Source: CAYJAD01 sp964371505 (GTDB lineage: Bacteria; Desulfobacterota; Desulfovibrionia; Desulfovibrionales; Desulfovibrionaceae). Taken from it: a DNA stretch of 9,258 bases. Below the pieces are notes generated by a model. That model worked only from the letters and a program-made list of their open reading frames with translations, searched no databases and was not told the origin of the DNA. Within the stretch, counting starts at the first letter, position 1. Each line of letters begins with the position of its first letter. Of the stretch, positions 6,580 through 9,258 are shown piece after piece. Made by a program: the position numbers and the translations under genes. The stretch spans positions 1-9,258 of the forward strand of contig CAYJNG010000097.1 of assembly GCA_964371505.1 (NCBI GenBank), written 5' to 3'.

Positions 6580-7188
6580 ATGATTGCGCGTATTGAAGGA
6601 AGAGTGGGTGAATTATGGGGCAGCAATTGCCTTATTATTACTGATAGCGGTCTTGGCTATGCCGTGGCCTTGCCCAACCACACCCTAAGCCATCTACCTG
6701 CTAAGGGCGAATTTGTTACTTTTTTTACCTCTTTTCAAGTGCGGGAAGACTCGCAAGAACTTTTTGGCTTTGAAACATGGGACGAAAGGCAAACGTTTGA
6801 AGTCCTTGTGAGCATTTCCAAGGTGGGCGCGCGTACGGCCCTTGCCATACTTTCTTTGTATAGGCCCGACGATTTGCGCCGCATGGTGCTGGAAGATGAT
6901 ATGGTGGCTCTTACCCGTGTTTCCGGCATTGGTAAGAAAACAGGACAGCATATTTTTCTGGAACTTAAATACAAGCTTAAAATGGACTCCATGCCCACCC
7001 TTGGCGGCGGTCTGCCTTCGGCAGGTTCCATTTTACGCGATGTGCTGGACGGCTTGAGCAACCTTGGTTATGGCGAAGAAGAAACAGCCCCCATAGCCAA
7101 AAAAGTCCTCTTGGACGAGCCGGATTTAGACGTTTCCGGCGCTTTACGCGCTGTACTCAAAGCTTTAGCCAAAGCCAATGCAAGGTAA
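6580..7188 (+). CDS. ruvA: Holliday junction branch migration complex subunit RuvA
   Basis: A 202-aa protein, normal length for RuvA, the tetrameric protein that binds four-way DNA junctions and loads RuvB. The N-terminal OB-fold begins MIARIEGRVGELW and contains the acidic-pin segment VREDSQELFGFE (54-65). Two helix-hairpin-helix motifs follow: SKVGARTALAIL (80-91) and VSGIGKKTGQHIFLELK (114-130). A flexible Gly/Pro linker (about 136-148) leads to domain III (about 150-200; LSNLGYGEEE is typical), which contacts RuvB. A strong ribosome site (GGAGG, 5 nt before the ATG) lies in the last codons of moaA. ruvB follows after 3 nt. Confidence 0.97.
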   Translation: MIARIEGRVGELWGSNCLIITDSGLGYAVALPNHTLSHLPAKGEFVTFFTSFQVREDSQELFGFETWDERQTFEVLVSISKVGARTALAILSLYRPDDLRRMVLEDDMVALTRVSGIGKKTGQHIFLELKYKLKMDSMPTLGGGLPSAGSILRDVLDGLSNLGYGEEETAPIAKKVLLDEPDLDVSGALRAVLKALAKANAR

Positions 7189-7191
7189 AAC

Positions 7192-8196
7192 ATGAGCCAT
7201 ATCCCCTCTTCACGTATGCAAGCTGAGCCTCCCATTCATGATAATGGCGCTGACGAATGCGTTCGCCCGCGCTCCTTAGATGACTTTATAGGGCAAGAAG
7301 AATTACGCGCCAATATGCGCGTGTATCTTGGCGCTGCCAAAGAGCGTAATAAAGCACTGGACCATACGCTGTTTTGCGGTAATCCTGGCCTTGGAAAAAC
7401 CACACTGGCACAAATTATTGCTGCTGAGATGGGCGTAAATATTGTGTGCACCTCTGGCCCTGTGCTGGAGCGCAGTGGCGATTTAGCCGCCATACTCACC
7501 AATCTTTCCCGTCACGATATTCTTTTTGTGGATGAAATTCACCGCATGCCCATTGCGGTGGAAGAAGTGCTCTACCCTGCCATGGAAGATTTTAAGCTGG
7601 ATCTTATCATAGGCCAAGGCCCCGCAGCACGTACGGTAAAAATTGACCTTGAACCCTTCACCTTAGTGGGCGCTACCACACGCATGGGCATGCTTTCTTC
7701 GCCCTTACGCGACCGCTTTGGCATTGTGACCCGCTTAGAATTTTATTCACCCGAAGAGCTGGCACGCATTGTTACACGCACGGCCCACATTTTGGGCATT
7801 ACCATAGATGGTGGCGGCGCCTTAGAAATAGGGCGACGCTCTCGCGGAACACCGCGCATAGCCAACAGACTTTTACGCCGCGTGCGAGACTTTGCCCTCA
7901 TGCAAGGGGAGCATGGCATAACGGAGCCCCAAGCAGCTGCAGCCATGGAGCGCATGGATGTGGATAAGCATGGCCTTGAACAAATGGACAGAAAACTTTT
8001 AGAAGTGCTTATCAAAATTTATGACGGCGGGCCTGTGGGTATAAAAACCTTAGCTGTGGCTTGCTCTGAAGAAGTGCGCACCATTGAAGATATTTACGAA
8101 CCCTATCTGGTTCAATGCGGTTTTTTAAAACGAACTTCACGCGGGCGTATGGCCACCAGTAAAGCTTACGCTCATATGAAAATGCTTTTAAGCTAA
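7192..8196 (+). CDS. ruvB: Holliday junction branch migration ATPase RuvB
   Basis: A 334-aa AAA+ motor that, with RuvA, drives branch migration of recombination intermediates. Seen: RPRSLDDFIGQ (25-35), Walker A GNPGLGKTT (63-71), Walker B FVDEIHR (112-118), sensor 1 GATTRMG (160-166), the PLRDRFG segment with the arginine finger (171-177), sensor 2 in RGTPRIANRLLRRVRDFA (218-235), and the C-terminal winged-helix DNA-binding domain with GPVGIKTLA (280-288) and FLKRTSRGRMAT (311-322). Full length for the family. AAGG lies 6 nt before the ATG. It forms a tight pair with ruvA; the resolvase gene ruvC is not present in this window. Confidence 0.98.
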   Translation: MSHIPSSRMQAEPPIHDNGADECVRPRSLDDFIGQEELRANMRVYLGAAKERNKALDHTLFCGNPGLGKTTLAQIIAAEMGVNIVCTSGPVLERSGDLAAILTNLSRHDILFVDEIHRMPIAVEEVLYPAMEDFKLDLIIGQGPAARTVKIDLEPFTLVGATTRMGMLSSPLRDRFGIVTRLEFYSPEELARIVTRTAHILGITIDGGGALEIGRRSRGTPRIANRLLRRVRDFALMQGEHGITEPQAAAAMERMDVDKHGLEQMDRKLLEVLIKIYDGGPVGIKTLAVACSEEVRTIEDIYEPYLVQCGFLKRTSRGRMATSKAYAHMKMLLS

Positions 8197-8215
8197 TACT
8201 TTTCAATCCTACACG

Positions 8216-8229
8216 GTGGCACACGCCAC
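8216..8229 (+). other. Small stem-loop between ruvB and the glycosyltransferase gene
   Basis: GTGGC-acac-GCCAC forms a 5-bp stem with a 4-nt loop, 20 nt after the ruvB stop. It is followed by AAAA rather than a T run, so it is not a standard terminator. It might slow the polymerase or protect the ruvB mRNA end. The glycosyltransferase gene may therefore be read through from ruvB. Confidence 0.3.
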
Positions 8230-8256
8230 AAAATACAACCTGCAGGAGATGCTTTC

Positions 8257-9204
8257 ATGCTGGAAAAAATCAGTCTTATTGTACCTTGCTATAATGAAGA
8301 GAAATCCCTTCCTCTTTTTTATGCCTCTTTTTTACAGCTGGTGCAAAGCATGAAAGAACAAGTCACCTTTGAGCTTATCTGCGTTAATGATGGTTCCAAA
8401 GACGACACGCTTCTTGTAATTAAACAGCTTGCACAGCAAGATGCTTGCGTTAAATACCTTTCATTTTCGCGTAATTTTGGCAAGGAGGCCGCCATATTGG
8501 CCGGACTTGAGCATGCTGAAGGAGATTATGCCGCCATTGTGGATGCGGACTTACAAGACCCTTTGGAAATGGTCATAGAAATGTATGCCATATTACAAGA
8601 AAAGAAATGCGATTGCGTGGCAGCGCGGCGCTTCACGCGTGAAGGCGAACCGCCCTTACGCTCTTTCTTTGCCAACCAATTTTATACCATCATCAATAAA
8701 TTTTCTAAAACGCATATTGTCAACGGTGCGCGTGATTTTCGCCTCATGACAAAGCAAATGGTCAACTCCATACTGGAATTTCGTGAGTATAATCGCTTCT
8801 CTAAAGGACTTTTTAGCTTTGTAGGGTATGATACGCATTGGCTTGAATACAAAAATGTGGAACGTGTGGCAGGAGAGACTTCATGGTCTTTTTGGAGCCT
8901 GCTTAAGTATTCCTTTGAGGGTATTTTTGCCTTTTCCACAGCCCCTTTGCACCTTGCTTCCTTTTTGGGGCTAGCCATTTGCTTTTTTTCCTTCCTCTTC
9001 ATCATTTATGTGGTGCTCAAAACCCTGCTCTGGGGTGAAGTGGTGGCCGGTTATCCCACACTCATATGCATTATCACCTTCTTGGGCGGCATTCAGCTTT
9101 TTTGCGTCGGAATTTTAAGCGAATACGTTTCTAAAATTTACTCTGAAGTGAAGAAAAGACCCGTTTACATAGTGAAAGATAGTAATATTGACAGTGTAAA
9201 ATAA
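8257..9204 (+). CDS. Family 2 glycosyltransferase, GtrB/DPM1-like, membrane-anchored
   Basis: A 315-aa GT-A glycosyltransferase of the kind that moves a sugar from a nucleotide sugar to a polyprenyl phosphate at the inner face of the membrane. Seen: the N-terminal VPCYNEE (9-15), NDGSKDDT (44-51), SRNFGKEAAILAG (71-83) and the metal-binding DADLQDP (96-102). The segment GETSWSFWSLLKYSFEGI (206-223) and the following FSTAPL are typical of the GtrB/YfdH and YkcC-like group. Two membrane helices follow at about 232-256 and 266-288, then EYVSKIYSEVKKRPVYIV (289-306). The sugar and acceptor cannot be told; lipid-linked glucose, aminoarabinose-type or O-antigen decoration are possible. The ribosome site AGGAG is 8 nt before the ATG. 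It lies 60 bp after ruvB with no clear terminator between, and is followed by a strong hairpin. Confidence 0.93.
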   Translation: MLEKISLIVPCYNEEKSLPLFYASFLQLVQSMKEQVTFELICVNDGSKDDTLLVIKQLAQQDACVKYLSFSRNFGKEAAILAGLEHAEGDYAAIVDADLQDPLEMVIEMYAILQEKKCDCVAARRFTREGEPPLRSFFANQFYTIINKFSKTHIVNGARDFRLMTKQMVNSILEFREYNRFSKGLFSFVGYDTHWLEYKNVERVAGETSWSFWSLLKYSFEGIFAFSTAPLHLASFLGLAICFFSFLFIIYVVLKTLLWGEVVAGYPTLICIITFLGGIQLFCVGILSEYVSKIYSEVKKRPVYIVKDSNIDSVK

Positions 9205-9213
9205 TTTTTTTGA

Positions 9214-9258
9214 GGGGGGAAGGGGAACTTTTGCCAAAGCCCAAAAGCTTCCCCTTCC
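9214..9258 (+). terminator. Strong hairpin after the glycosyltransferase gene, probably a rho-independent terminator cut by the window end
   Basis: Ten nt after the stop codon, GGAAGGGGAACTTTTG (9218-9233) pairs with CAAAAGCTTCCCCTTCC (9242-9258), 16 base pairs with one bulged C and an 8-nt loop. Four more G (9214-9217) would pair if the next bases are C, so the stem probably continues beyond the window. The T tract expected after the 3' arm is not visible. A 7-T run (9205-9211) precedes the 5' arm, which on the minus strand would be an A tract, not a terminator tail; the T run needed for leftward termination would lie left of the hairpin as A's and is absent. Confidence 0.75.

Noticed and set aside
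8217..8231. TGGCAC as a possible sigma-54 -24 element before the glycosyltransferase
   Set aside because: The -12 GC is missing at the required spacing; the bases are explained by the GTGGC/GCCAC stem-loop.

Overview
The window reads as ordinary bacterial chromosome at roughly 45-50% G+C by eye, densely packed with vertically inherited-looking genes and no sign of phage, IS, CRISPR or RNA genes. The protein set suggests a low-to-mid G+C member of the Desulfovibrionaceae (Desulfobacterota): a miaB gene coupled to a DUF151 'bifunctional nuclease' with a long tail, a receiver/TPR hybrid protein, MoaA, RuvAB, and a G-rich/C-rich long-stem terminator at the right edge. This taxonomic call is inference from gene types and sequence flavour, not from a search.

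Left half, minus strand (read right to left from 4661): two small uncharacterised proteins (85 and 123 aa), then miaB (tRNA ms2i6A37 methylthiotransferase), whose start directly abuts the stop of the 123-aa gene, then a DUF151/BFN protein whose start overlaps the miaB stop by 7 nt. These four are almost certainly one operon. After a 190-bp gap holding two neighbouring DNA dyads comes a separate minus-strand gene for a 535-aa protein with a degenerate response-regulator receiver domain (phosphoacceptor Asp replaced by His), TPR-like helices and a low-complexity C-terminus.

A 272-bp divergent region (4662-4933) separates this from a rightward operon. It holds three small dyads and a perfect TATAAT -10 box.

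Right half, plus strand: a 184-aa uncharacterised protein with a C-terminal Cys cluster (C-x2-C-x5-C) overlaps moaA (GTP 3',8-cyclase, molybdenum cofactor step 1) by 8 nt. moaA is followed 1 nt later by ruvA and then, 3 nt later, by ruvB (Holliday-junction branch migration). ruvC is not in the window. After 60 bp comes a GtrB/DPM1-like family 2 glycosyltransferase with two C-terminal membrane helices. A strong hairpin, cut off by the window end, follows it.

I do not see an undescribed multi-gene system such as a defence island or a mobile element. The best leads are the pseudo-receiver protein, the Cys-cluster protein coupled to moaA, and the two unknown proteins leading the miaB operon.
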